Shown in pieces: positions 8,305-16,461 of a stretch of DNA of 64,000 nt. A program made the translations under genes and the position numbers. A model generated the notes under the pieces. It did no database searches and was not told the DNA's origin. It saw only the letters and a list, made by a program, of their open reading frames with translations. The stretch is from JANQOH01 sp965242575 (GTDB lineage Bacteria; Pseudomonadota; Alphaproteobacteria; UBA7887), in assembly GCA_965242575.1 (NCBI GenBank), contig OZ251461.1, forward strand, positions 2,542,001 to 2,606,000. Direction: 5' to 3'. Positions within the stretch are counted from its first letter, which is position 1; every line of letters begins with the position of its first letter.

Positions 8305-9609
8305 ATGGACAAATTGCACGAATTCCAACGCGTAGTCGCCGAGCGTAGTCTCACCAAATTTCCAAAATCCGAGTTTCTGCGCACACTCATCGCGCGGGGA
8401 TACCTCCATCAATGCACCGACCTCGAGGCGCTGGACCGGGCGGCGGACGCCGGGAGGATTACCGCCTATATCGGCTTCGACGCCACCGCGGACAGCCTGC
8501 ACGTCGGCAGCCTGGTGCAGATCATGCTGCTGCGCCGGCTCCAGCAGGCGGGCCACAAGCCCATCGTGCTGCTCGGCGGCGGGACGACGCGCATCGGCGA
8601 CCCGTCCGGACGCGACGCGTCCCGGCAATTGCTTTCCGACGAAATTATCAAAAAAAATAAGGCGAGTATCAAGGGTGTCTTCGAGTCTTTTCTGAAATTC
8701 GGCGACGGGCCGTCCGACGCCATGATGGTGGACAATGCGGACTGGCTGGGGGCGCTCGGCTACCTGGCGTTCCTGCGCGATTACGGGCGGCATTTTTCGG
8801 TCAACCGGATGCTGGCGGCGGATTCGGTGCGGCTGCGGCTGGAGCGCGAGCAGCCGCTGAGCTTCCTCGAATTCAATTACATGGCGCTCCAGGCCTACGA
8901 CTTCCTCGAATTGGCGCGGCGCTGCGATTGCGTATTGCAGATGGGCGGATCGGACCAGTGGGGCAACATCGTCGCCGGGGTCGACCTGGCGCGGCGGACC
9001 GACCGGCGGACGCTGTTCGGCCTCACCGCGCCGCTGATCGCGACCGCCTCGGGCGCGAAGATGGGCAAGACCGCCGCCGGCGCGGTGTGGCTCAACGCCG
9101 ACCGCCTGCCGGCCTGGGACTACTGGCAGTTCTGGCGCAACGCGGCCGACGCCGACACGGGCCGCTTCCTGCGCCTGTTCACCGACCTGCCGCCGGACGA
9201 GATCGCGCGGCTGGAGGCGCTCGGCGGACGCGAGATCAACGCCGCCAAGACGATGCTCGCCAACGCCGCGACGGCGCTCGCGCACGGCGCGGAGGCGGCG
9301 GCGGCGGCGGAGGCGACGGCGCGGCGGACGTTCGGCGAGGGCGGGCACGGCGCGGCGCTGCCCGCGGTCCGCGTGGACCGCGCGGAGCTCGAGGCCGGCA
9401 TGCGGGCCTTCGCGTTGTTCCGCCTCGCCGGCCTGTGCGCGTCGAACGCCGAGGCGCGGCGGCTGGTCCGCGGCGGCGGCGCCCGGGTCAACGGCGTCGC
9501 GGTCGAGTCGGAGGACCGCCTCGTCGGGACGGCCGACCTCGGCGCGGACGGCGCGATCAAACTCTCGGCGGGCCGCAAGCGGCACGCGCTGGTGCGCCCG
9601 GCGGAGTAG
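8305..9609 (+). CDS. tyrS: Tyrosyl-tRNA synthetase
   Basis: TyrS charges tRNA-Tyr. The 434-residue protein has the HIGH-type motif HVGSL, the tyrosine site (YIGFDATADSL, GGSDQWGN), the KMSKS-type loop KMGKT, and a C-terminal S4 domain (ASNAEARRLVRGGGARVNG). About 17 residues precede the usual start region (KSEFLRTLIARGYLHQ), so the true start may be a little downstream. The first 400 nt are noticeably AT-richer than the rest, with an A8 run at about 8650. Confidence 0.96.
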   Translation: MDKLHEFQRVVAERSLTKFPKSEFLRTLIARGYLHQCTDLEALDRAADAGRITAYIGFDATADSLHVGSLVQIMLLRRLQQAGHKPIVLLGGGTTRIGDPSGRDASRQLLSDEIIKKNKASIKGVFESFLKFGDGPSDAMMVDNADWLGALGYLAFLRDYGRHFSVNRMLAADSVRLRLEREQPLSFLEFNYMALQAYDFLELARRCDCVLQMGGSDQWGNIVAGVDLARRTDRRTLFGLTAPLIATASGAKMGKTAAGAVWLNADRLPAWDYWQFWRNAADADTGRFLRLFTDLPPDEIARLEALGGREINAAKTMLANAATALAHGAEAAAAAEATARRTFGEGGHGAALPAVRVDRAELEAGMRAFALFRLAGLCASNAEARRLVRGGGARVNGVAVESEDRLVGTADLGADGAIKLSAGRKRHALVRPAE

Positions 9610-9623
9610 CGGCGGCGGCCCGG

Positions 9624-10955
9624 TCAAATGTCGAGCCTCGCGGACAGCGCGGAGGCGACGCCGGACCGGGTCGCGGCGCGCACGTCGAGGAACGCGTCCA
9701 GCCGCGGGTAGCCCTGGCGTATGCGCTCCGGCGCGCACCGCGCGTCCTTGGCGAGATAGACCCGCCCGCCACGCGCGTGGACCGCGGCGTCCAGCGAATC
9801 GAGCAGCGCCATCGCATCGCCGCGCGCCGGGAAGTCGAGCGCAAGCGTGCAGCCCTCCATCGGAAAGGACAGGAGCCCCTCCCCTTCGGGGCCGAGCGGC
9901 TTGAGCACCGCCAAGTACGGCCGGCGCCGTGACGCGGCGACCCTCTCCATAATCTCCGCCAGCCCGGCGGCGCTCTCGCGCTTCGGCAGCGCGCACTGGT
10001 ATTGGACGAACCCGCGCCGCCCGTAGAGGCGGCTCCACTCCTCGACGCCGTCGAGGGGGAAGAAGAACGATTCGAGGGGAACCGGCCGCACGCCGGCGCG
10101 GGCCCGGCCGCGCCGAAAATGCAGCGCGTTGAAGGCGGCGACCGAAACCCGGTTGAGCAGGCCGGGCGGCGCGGCGGCGGGAACCCGGAAACGGCGCGCG
10201 GGGCGGAGGCGCAAGGGCGCGCCGGCGAGCCGCTCCGGCAGCGCCGCGCGCGCCAGCGGCTTGCCGCGGACCACCAGGGCGCGCCCGAACGCCGCGCCCC
10301 GCGCCGCCCAGTCCAGCCAGGCGACGCGGCAGGGCCACGACGCCGACGCCGCGAACAGCGCCAGCGCCTCGTCCAGGCCGCGCGCCGCCAGGGTCTCCGC
10401 GGCGATGTAGGCGGTCTCGACGCGCTCGAGGCGGAGGCGCGCCGACAGGATCACCCCCGTCAGCCCCATTCCGCCGAGCGTGGCGCGGAAGAGATCGGGG
10501 CGCGAGGCGCGTCCGCACTCGTGGATCTCGCCGTCCGGCGTCGCCAGGACGAAGGATTCGACGTGGGCGCCGAACGAGCCGCGCGCCGGATGGTTCTTGC
10601 CGTGCGCGTCGGCCGCGATCATGCCGCCCACGGTCACGAACCGCGTCCCCGGAAGGACGGGCGGGATCCAGCCTCGCGGAACGAACGCGCGCAGGACGTC
10701 CGCGAGGAGGACTCCGGCCTCGCAATCGAGCAGGCCGCTCTCCGGGTCGAACGCGCCGATCCGGTCGTGCTCCAGCATGGAGAGGGTCAGGCCGGGATTG
10801 AGCGCGGCGTCGCCATAGGCGCGCCCGGCGCCGCGCGCGACGAGGGTTCCGCCGGCGGCGAAGGAGCGCCGGAGCGCGCGCGCGCCGCGGAAGTCCTCGA
10901 CCCGGCAGTCGAGGGCGGGGTAGCCGCCCCAGCCGGAGAGGCGCTCCCGCGTCAC
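9624..10955 (-). CDS. FAD-linked oxidase, DprE1-like
   Basis: This 443-residue FAD_binding_4/ALO-type oxidoreductase resembles decaprenylphosphoryl-beta-D-ribose 2-oxidase. The FAD motif RGAGRAYGDAALNPG lies near residue 40, followed by the PGTRFVTVGGMIAADAHGKNH segment. In the known pathway DprE1 oxidises polyprenyl-phospho-ribose made by a UbiA-type enzyme, which is exactly the coupled upstream neighbour (GTGA overlap at 10952-10955). The product would feed a cell-envelope pentose (arabinose-type) donor. The DprE2 reductase partner is not in the window. Confidence 0.88.
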   Translation of the reverse strand: MTRERLSGWGGYPALDCRVEDFRGARALRRSFAAGGTLVARGAGRAYGDAALNPGLTLSMLEHDRIGAFDPESGLLDCEAGVLLADVLRAFVPRGWIPPVLPGTRFVTVGGMIAADAHGKNHPARGSFGAHVESFVLATPDGEIHECGRASRPDLFRATLGGMGLTGVILSARLRLERVETAYIAAETLAARGLDEALALFAASASWPCRVAWLDWAARGAAFGRALVVRGKPLARAALPERLAGAPLRLRPARRFRVPAAAPPGLLNRVSVAAFNALHFRRGRARAGVRPVPLESFFFPLDGVEEWSRLYGRRGFVQYQCALPKRESAAGLAEIMERVAASRRRPYLAVLKPLGPEGEGLLSFPMEGCTLALDFPARGDAMALLDSLDAAVHARGGRVYLAKDARCAPERIRQGYPRLDAFLDVRAATRSGVASALSARLDI

Positions 10956-12265
10956 AGCGCGGCGGCGAACAGGGCCGCCGCGGCGGCGGCGAACAGCCAG
11001 CTGCCGCGGTCGCGTAACGCGAACGCCACCGGGTCCCCGCCGATCGCGCCCCGGTTGGCGAGCAGGACGATGCGGACCAGCCAGCAGACCGCGAGCGGCG
11101 CGGCGAACGAGAGGACTCCGGGGCGCGCATACAGCGCTCCCGCCCGCAGGCTTTCGACGTATAGCGCCAGGACCACCGAGGCGGCGAAGCCGGAGGCGAC
11201 GCAGACGGCGATCATGACGGCCAGGTCGTCGACGGCGTAGGCCCGGCCGCCGGAGCCGGCCCGGCCGTCCTCCCGCGGCGCGCGCAGTTCGCCGACCCGC
11301 TTGACGACGGCGAGAGCGAGGAAGAAGAACATGAAGAACGCCAGAAACCACGGCGACAACGGAATGGACAGGGCGGCCGCGCCGGCGAAGACCCGCAGCG
11401 CGTAGAGCGCGGCCAGCGCCGCGGCGTCGACGAAAAGCAGGCGCTTGAGCCGCAGCGAATAGGCGAGCGCGCCGCCGAGATACGCCAGGAAGACCGCCCC
11501 CGCGGCGGCGGACAGCGCGAAAGCGGCGGCGACCGCCCCGATCGACAGGGCCGCGGCGGCGGCCAGCGCCGGCAGCGGCGGGACCTTCCCCGAGGCCAGC
11601 GGCCTGCGGCGCTTCTCCGGATGCCGGCGGTCGTCGGGCAGGTCGATCAGGTCGTTCGCCAGATAGACGCCGGAGGCGAGCGCCGAGAACGCCGCGAACA
11701 GCCCCGCCGCCACCGCCCACGAGGACAAGGCGGTTTCGTGCGCGGCGGCGAGCGGCGCGAACACCAGCGCGTTCTTGACCCAATGGCGCGGACGCAGGGA
11801 TCGGAGCCAGTCGCGCGCGCCGCCGCCGGGGCCGGGCAGAAGGCGCGCGCCGTCGCGCAACGTCCGCAGCTCCCGCGCCAGGCCGGCCGGCAGGTCGACG
11901 CCGATGGCGCGCCGCGCATGCCTCCAGGCGGCCAGGTCGCGGCGCGCGCCGCCGGCGTAGTCGAAGCCGCGCTCGCCGAAACGCGCGACCAGGGCCGCGG
12001 CCCGCGCCGGGCCCGCGCGCTCCTCCAGCGACAATCCCCCCGTCGCGCCAGCCGCCCCCGCGATGCGGTCCGGAGCCTCGTCCCCCGTCCCGGCGACGAT
12101 CCAGACCTCGCGTCCGGTGGCCCTCGCGGCGGCGATCTCGTCGAGCAGGGCGGGATTCAGGAGCGGAGCGTCCGCCGGCGCGGCGCCCGCCGGCCGACGG
12201 GCGAACCGAAGGGCGCGCTCCAGCGCGAGGCCGCCCGTGACCAGCGCGCCGGCGTCGACGACCAA
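10952..12265 (-). CDS. UbiA-family prenyltransferase with N-terminal HAD-like domain
   Basis: The C-terminal half is a multi-helix UbiA prenyltransferase of the decaprenyl-phosphate phosphoribosyltransferase type. The first Asp motif is NDLIDLPDDRRHPEKRRRPL, followed by KRVGEL and GGDPVAFALRDR. The N-terminal part (about 140 residues) aligns with the HAD domain often fused to this family (ARFGERGFDYAGGARRDLAAW), but the catalytic DLDGT is replaced by DAGAL, so phosphatase activity is doubtful. The start is uncertain. TTG 12265 begins the fold; an in-frame CTG at 12310 has a better Shine-Dalgarno (ggagga, 7 nt away). It is coupled to the DprE1-like gene. Confidence 0.85.
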   Translation of the reverse strand: MVVDAGALVTGGLALERALRFARRPAGAAPADAPLLNPALLDEIAAARATGREVWIVAGTGDEAPDRIAGAAGATGGLSLEERAGPARAAALVARFGERGFDYAGGARRDLAAWRHARRAIGVDLPAGLARELRTLRDGARLLPGPGGGARDWLRSLRPRHWVKNALVFAPLAAAHETALSSWAVAAGLFAAFSALASGVYLANDLIDLPDDRRHPEKRRRPLASGKVPPLPALAAAAALSIGAVAAAFALSAAAGAVFLAYLGGALAYSLRLKRLLFVDAAALAALYALRVFAGAAALSIPLSPWFLAFFMFFFLALAVVKRVGELRAPREDGRAGSGGRAYAVDDLAVMIAVCVASGFAASVVLALYVESLRAGALYARPGVLSFAAPLAVCWLVRIVLLANRGAIGGDPVAFALRDRGSWLFAAAAAALFAAAL

Positions 12266-12366
12266 CGGCGCGGCCGGAGGTTCGGGGTCGGTCGGCGGGT
12301 CGGGCGGCAGTTCCGCGTCCTCCCGTTCGCGGCGGGGCGGCTCCCCGGCGGAGAGCGGCGGGCCCC

Positions 12367-12798
12367 CTACCGGTCCGGCGCGCGCGGCGCCAGCTCCAGC
12401 ATGACGCCGCTGCTGCCGAGCGGCAGAAGCTCGGGCGTGGCGGCGAACAGCTCGCCGTCGACGACGGAGAGGACGTCGCCGTCGCGGTCGGTGAATATCT
12501 CGACGCGCCAGACGGGCCAGCGGGCGGCGCCGTTCATGTCGATGGGCGGCGAGATCGCGAACGGCGCCGGCAACGAGAAATCGCGCACGTATTTGTATTT
12601 TGGGTCGTGCTCGACCTCGCCGCCGGGGTGGAAAATCTTGATCACGAGCCGGTCGGAATCGCGCAGCGCGGCGGCGTGGCCCGGCGCCGCCGCCACCACG
12701 CCGCGGATGAACATGTCGCCGCCGCGCTCGGCCGCCGCGGCCGGAGCGGCCGCGGCGAGACACAGCGCCGTCAGTCTTGCGGTTTGCCGGTAAGCCAC
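12367..12798 (-). CDS. Small periplasmic protein, unknown function
   Basis: This 143-residue protein has a signal peptide (ARLTALCLAAAAPAAAAERGG). The mature part is beta-rich and hydrophilic, with DMFIRGVVAAAPG, SDRLVIKIFHPGG and a C-terminal GSSGVMLELAPRA. The shape recalls small beta-sandwich domains of cytochrome biogenesis proteins, but no family is recognised. The GTG start at 12798 lies inside the end of the upstream gene (28-nt overlap). It is the last gene of the PQQ dehydrogenase-cytochrome group, so a role in that redox module is plausible but only inferred. Confidence 0.7.
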   Translation of the reverse strand: MAYRQTARLTALCLAAAAPAAAAERGGDMFIRGVVAAAPGHAAALRDSDRLVIKIFHPGGEVEHDPKYKYVRDFSLPAPFAISPPIDMNGAARWPVWRVEIFTDRDGDVLSVVDGELFAATPELLPLGSSGVMLELAPRAPDR

Positions 12799-13214
12799 TG
12801 GTAATAGTCGCGAAGGTTGCCCTCGCCGGTCCAGCCGACGAAGGTGGCGCGGCTGATGTTGCGATGCAGCAGCTCGATCCTCTTGTAGAACTCGACCGTG
12901 AACCGCACCTGGACCCGGTCGCCGCTGCGGTCGATCACCTCGACGAACGGCGCCATGATGTCCTCGATGTCGTCCTCGAGGATGAGGATGCACTGCTTGC
13001 TTTCCAGCAGTTCGGCCTGCACCGCCTCGAAGCCGCCGGCGCCGCTCTCCTCCACCCGGCGGAGCGCGTGGGCGTAATCCTCCGGCGTCGCGCAGAGCCA
13101 GCTGCGGTCGTGCAGCGTGAGCAGGTCGACGTCGTGCTGCGCGAGGGCGGCCGGGGCGGCGCACAACACGGCCGCCGCGAACCATGCCGCGGCGGCGCGG
13201 CCCGCCGTCCTCAC
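12771..13214 (-). CDS. Small periplasmic protein, unknown function
   Basis: This 147-residue protein has a clear signal peptide (AGRAAAAWFAAAVLCAAPAALA, cut near AQ). The mature part has two cysteines (C in SWLCATPED and SKQCILIL) that could form a disulfide, an acidic stretch (LEDDIEDIM) and an aromatic C-terminus (LRDYYQWLTG). The family is not recognised. The GTG start overlaps the cytochrome c stop (GTGA), so translation is coupled. Confidence 0.7.
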   Translation of the reverse strand: MRTAGRAAAAWFAAAVLCAAPAALAQHDVDLLTLHDRSWLCATPEDYAHALRRVEESGAGGFEAVQAELLESKQCILILEDDIEDIMAPFVEVIDRSGDRVQVRFTVEFYKRIELLHRNISRATFVGWTGEGNLRDYYQWLTGKPQD

Positions 13215-13627
13215 GGCGCCACCCAATTGGCGCCCTCGACGGCGAGGGTCTCCAGATAGGCGCCGATTTGCGCGATCTGGTCCTCGTCGAGGTAGCCGCC
13301 GAGCGGCGGCATGAGGCCGATGGTCCCCTCCTGGCCGTTCAGGATGACGACGACGAATTGCGGGTAGCCGCGCTCGAACTTGCGCAGGTCGGCGGCCTGG
13401 TTCTCGAATCGGGCGTTGCCGTTGGCCTTGCGCCCGTGGCATTGCGAACACCAGTTGACGAACAGCGTCTTGCCCTCGGCGATGGCCTGTTCGTCGCCCG
13501 ACAGCGGGTTCGCCTTGGGGAACCAGCTGGCGGGGTCGTCGTCCTGCGCGGCCGCCGGGGCGGCGGCGAGGGCCAGGGCCAGGGCCAGGGCGGGCGCGGC
13601 GCGCCTCGCGTCGAAGGGATTCAACAT
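13211..13627 (-). CDS. Monohaem cytochrome c, likely PQQ-dehydrogenase electron acceptor
   Basis: This 138-residue periplasmic cytochrome c has a signal peptide (LALALALAAAPAAAQ), the haem site CSQCH at about residue 60 and a distal methionine in GLMPPLGGYL. It lies directly downstream of the PQQ-dependent dehydrogenase. In such systems the cytochrome takes electrons from PQQH2. A terminator-like hairpin lies between the two genes, suggesting lower expression of the cytochrome or a separate start. Confidence 0.88.
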   Translation of the reverse strand: MLNPFDARRAAPALALALALAAAPAAAQDDDPASWFPKANPLSGDEQAIAEGKTLFVNWCSQCHGRKANGNARFENQAADLRKFERGYPQFVVVILNGQEGTIGLMPPLGGYLDEDQIAQIGAYLETLAVEGANWVAP

Positions 13628-13690
13628 TCGCTCGACATGCTCCCCTCCCGCCGGGGCGGCGCGAGGGCCGCCGGCCGGATAGCGGAAAGA

Positions 13691-13726
13691 ACAAGAAAAA
13701 GGGCAAGGGGCGCAAGCCCCTTGCCC
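13691..13726 (-). terminator. Intrinsic terminator after the PQQ dehydrogenase gene
   Basis: A perfect 11-bp stem (GGGCAAGGGGC / GCCCCTTGCCC) with a 4-nt loop is followed on the minus strand by TTTTTCTTGTT. It starts 21 nt after the dehydrogenase stop, so it would end or attenuate that transcript before the cytochrome gene. Confidence 0.85.
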
Positions 13727-13747
13727 GATTCGCGAAAGGCCGGACGC

Positions 13748-15529
13748 CTAGCGCAGCGAGAACGCGACGATGGCCGCGCTCTCCTGGTAGTTGACCAGCT
13801 TGTCCTTGTTGAGGCTCTCGACCGCGCGGCCGACATAGGAGCCGTGGCCCGTGGCGAAGGCGACGTACTGCGTGCCGCCGACGTCGTAGGACACGATGCC
13901 GCCGTTATGGCCGGAGCCGTTGTTGAACCGCCACAGCAGGCCGCCGGTCTCGGCGTCGATCGCCTCGGCCCAGCCGTCGGTGGTGGCGTTGAACAGCAGG
14001 CCGCCGCCGGTGGACATCAGCGCCGAGTGCGGGATGACGTCGTAGCGCTTCTCCCAGGCGAGCTCGCCGGAGACGGGATCGCGCGCATAGACGTAGCCGT
14101 GGGTGGTGTCGCCCGGAGGATTGGTGCCGATCCACTCGGCGGCCATGAAGGCCTGCGCGAAGGGCTCGGTGATCCGCTCGTTGGCGCCGGCGGTGATGTA
14201 GTCCGCGCCGCCCTTGGGCGCCACGGTCAGCCACATGCACCACTCCTGGGCGACGCGGTAGAACAGGCCGGTCTGCGGGCTGTAGGAGCCGGCGTTCCAG
14301 CTATGGCCGCCGTCGATGGCGGGGCAGACGAGGGTCTTCTCGTCGGCCTTCGGCCACAGCATGTTCTCCCACTGGCCGGTCTCCAGGTTGAACCCGGTGG
14401 TCCAGTTCTGGTTCTTCATCGCGGGATAGACGTTGATCGGCTGCCCCGTCTTGGCGTCGTGGACGTGGACGAAGCCGTTCTTGCCCGGATGCAGGACCAG
14501 CCGGCGGCCGCTCTCGTCGTTGAAGATGACGTATTCGCCGGGCGAGGCGTCGTAGTCGTACGGGTCGGACGGCGCCTCCATGAAGTACCAGTTCAGCTTG
14601 CCCGTGTCGATGTCGAGCGCGACGGTGGACGAGGTGTAGAGGTTGTCGCCCGGCCGGTGCGCGTCGGTGTTCGGGTCGCGGCAGGTGTCCCCGCAATAGT
14701 CGTAGTCGGGGTTCGGGTTGCCGATGCCGATGAGGATCTGGTTGTTGACGAAGTCGATGGTGCCCGGCTGCCACGAGCCGCCGCCGCCGTACTTCCACGA
14801 ATCGCCGCCCCAGGTGGCGAGCGCCGCCTCATCGCCGCGGCCGGTGGTGTAGAAGGTCCACTTGACGTCGCCGTTCTTCGGGTCGATGCCGAAGATCTTG
14901 CCCTCGACCGGATACTCGCCGCCGTTCTGGCCGACGATGTAGAGGTCGGAGCTGACGAAGGTCGCGGCGCCGGAGAAGCCGGCGGTCTCCTTCGTCGAGT
15001 CGACGATCTGGACGTCCCAGAGCTTCTCGCCCGTCATCTCGTCGAGGGCGATCTGGCGGCCGTCGGCGGTGCCCATGTACACGCGGCCGTCGCCGACCGA
15101 CAGGCCCCGGGTGTGCGAGAAGAACGAGCGCGCGATCACCGCCTGGTCCTGCTCCGGAACGAAGGCCCACAGGCGTTCGCCGGTCGCCGCGTCGATCTTC
15201 CACACGGTGGACGGGTTGGTCGCGAGGTACATCGCCCCGTCGACCACCAGCGGGGTGGAGTGGAGGCCCATGCGCACCTCGCCGGGCTGGAAGATCCAGG
15301 CCGGACGCAGATCGGCGACGTTGCCGGTGTTGATCTGGGCGAGCGGGCTGTGGCGCCACCCCTTGTCGACGGTGCGGTGGTAGTGGCACCAGTCGCTGTC
15401 GGGGCAGTTGACGATCCGCGACGCGTTCGAATCCGCCGACGCCGGCGTCCAGGCGAACGCCGCCACCGCGGCCGCCGCGGCGGCCGCCTGGGCGTATCGG
15501 ACCATCGGCCGTTCCTGACCGGAATTCAT
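13748..15529 (-). CDS. PQQ-dependent alcohol dehydrogenase-type quinoprotein
   Basis: This 593-residue secreted eight-bladed propeller quinoprotein has a signal peptide ending near ASADS and repeated W-docking motifs (GERLWAFVP, GEKLWDVQI, GDVKWTFYT, GELAWEKRY). Metal/PQQ residues are visible: Glu in NGGEYPVEG, Asn in GIGNPNPDYD, and the catalytic Asp in SDPYDYDASP. The DYD form (second Asp two residues on) is the marker of lanthanide-dependent XoxF/PedH enzymes. The vicinal Cys-Cys that normally stacks on PQQ is replaced by Phe-Phe (ARSFFSHTRGL). Extra cysteines occur in a CGDTC loop. The substrate is unknown. Confidence 0.88.
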   Translation of the reverse strand: MNSGQERPMVRYAQAAAAAAAVAAFAWTPASADSNASRIVNCPDSDWCHYHRTVDKGWRHSPLAQINTGNVADLRPAWIFQPGEVRMGLHSTPLVVDGAMYLATNPSTVWKIDAATGERLWAFVPEQDQAVIARSFFSHTRGLSVGDGRVYMGTADGRQIALDEMTGEKLWDVQIVDSTKETAGFSGAATFVSSDLYIVGQNGGEYPVEGKIFGIDPKNGDVKWTFYTTGRGDEAALATWGGDSWKYGGGGSWQPGTIDFVNNQILIGIGNPNPDYDYCGDTCRDPNTDAHRPGDNLYTSSTVALDIDTGKLNWYFMEAPSDPYDYDASPGEYVIFNDESGRRLVLHPGKNGFVHVHDAKTGQPINVYPAMKNQNWTTGFNLETGQWENMLWPKADEKTLVCPAIDGGHSWNAGSYSPQTGLFYRVAQEWCMWLTVAPKGGADYITAGANERITEPFAQAFMAAEWIGTNPPGDTTHGYVYARDPVSGELAWEKRYDVIPHSALMSTGGGLLFNATTDGWAEAIDAETGGLLWRFNNGSGHNGGIVSYDVGGTQYVAFATGHGSYVGRAVESLNKDKLVNYQESAAIVAFSLR

Positions 15530-15729
15530 TTCGGTTGACCTCCCCTGAAGCCATTGCGTGTGCCCCCCGCCGACGCGGCGGGGCGCGGCGCTCCGACATC
15601 TTGCGGGTCGCCCCGCGATCGAAACGCGCTGTCGAACGCCCCTACCACGGCCCCGCGCGGCGAGTCAACGGACCCTCCCCGCGGGCGCCGCGCGGCCAAT
15701 CGACGGCGCGGCCCGGTCGACGCCGGAAC

Positions 15730-15804
15730 TGGAGCGGGCGATGAGATTCGAACTCACGACCCCAACCTTGGCAAGGTTGTGCTCTACCCCTGAGCTACGC
15801 CCGC
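15730..15804 (-). tRNA. tRNA-Gly (GCC anticodon)
   Basis: The minus strand folds as a full cloverleaf: acceptor GCGGGCG/CGCCCGC, D-arm GCTCAGGGGTAGAGC, anticodon loop TTGCCAA between CAACC and GGTTG, T-loop GTTCGAATC, and an encoded CCA at 15732-15730. Length is 75 nt with CCA. Confidence 0.97.
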
Positions 15805-15846
15805 GCTCCGCGCCCGCCCCGGTCGACGCCGGGCGGACGGCCGCGG

Positions 15847-16461
15847 ATGATACGCGCCATGACTCCGGATGCAAGCCCCCCTCCCGAGGCCGGCGCCGAA
15901 GCGGACGCCGAAACGGGCGAACGCGCGGCGGCGCGCGCCCGGCTGTTCGCCTTCCTCGACGAGTTGGGGATAGCTACGACCACCGTCGAGCACCCGCCGG
16001 TCTTCACGGTGGAGGAGGCCCGGCGGCTGCGCGGGCGGATCCCCGGCGGTCATTGCAAGTCGCTCTTCCTGAAGGACCGGAAGGGCGGGCTGTGGCTGGC
16101 CGTCGTCGACGAGTCGCGGCGGATGGACCTCGCCGCCCTTGCGCGGCGGCTGGGCGCGCCGCGTTTCTCGTTCGGCAAGCCCGAACTGCTGCGCGCGGCG
16201 CTGGGCGTGACGCCGGGCTCGGTCACGCCCTTCGCGCTGGTCCGCGACCGCGCCGAGCGGCGCGTCTCGGTCGTGCTCGACGCGGCGATGCTGGCGCGCA
16301 AGCGCCTCAACTACCACCCGCTCGACAACCGGGCGACGACGACGATCTCCGCCGCCGGCCTCAGGGCGTTCGTTGCGGCGTGCGGCCATACGCCGTATAT
16401 CGTGGACTTCGACGCGCTGGCGGCGGGAGGCCGGACGGATGGAGCTGATGATCGGCGGTAA
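15847..16461 (+). CDS. YbaK/ProXp-type prolyl-tRNA editing protein
   Basis: This 204-residue free-standing editing-domain protein of the ProXp-ala/PrdX class hydrolyses mischarged Ala-tRNA(Pro). Features are the acidic linker, then EHPPVFTVEEARRLRGRIPGG, the conserved lysine in HCKSLFLKDRKG, SFGKPELLRAALGVTPGSVTPFAL and NYHPLDNRATTTIS, all typical of this family. The ATG at 15847 or an internal ATG at 15859 may start it. Its end overlaps the thioredoxin-like gene by 23 nt, so the two are probably coupled. Confidence 0.9.
   Translation: MIRAMTPDASPPPEAGAEADAETGERAAARARLFAFLDELGIATTTVEHPPVFTVEEARRLRGRIPGGHCKSLFLKDRKGGLWLAVVDESRRMDLAALARRLGAPRFSFGKPELLRAALGVTPGSVTPFALVRDRAERRVSVVLDAAMLARKRLNYHPLDNRATTTISAAGLRAFVAACGHTPYIVDFDALAAGGRTDGADDRR

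Noticed and set aside
13551..13610. Short repeats (gcgagggccagggccagggccag) in the cytochrome c signal peptide region
   Set aside because: These encode the Leu/Ala alternation of the signal peptide and are too short to be a separate element.
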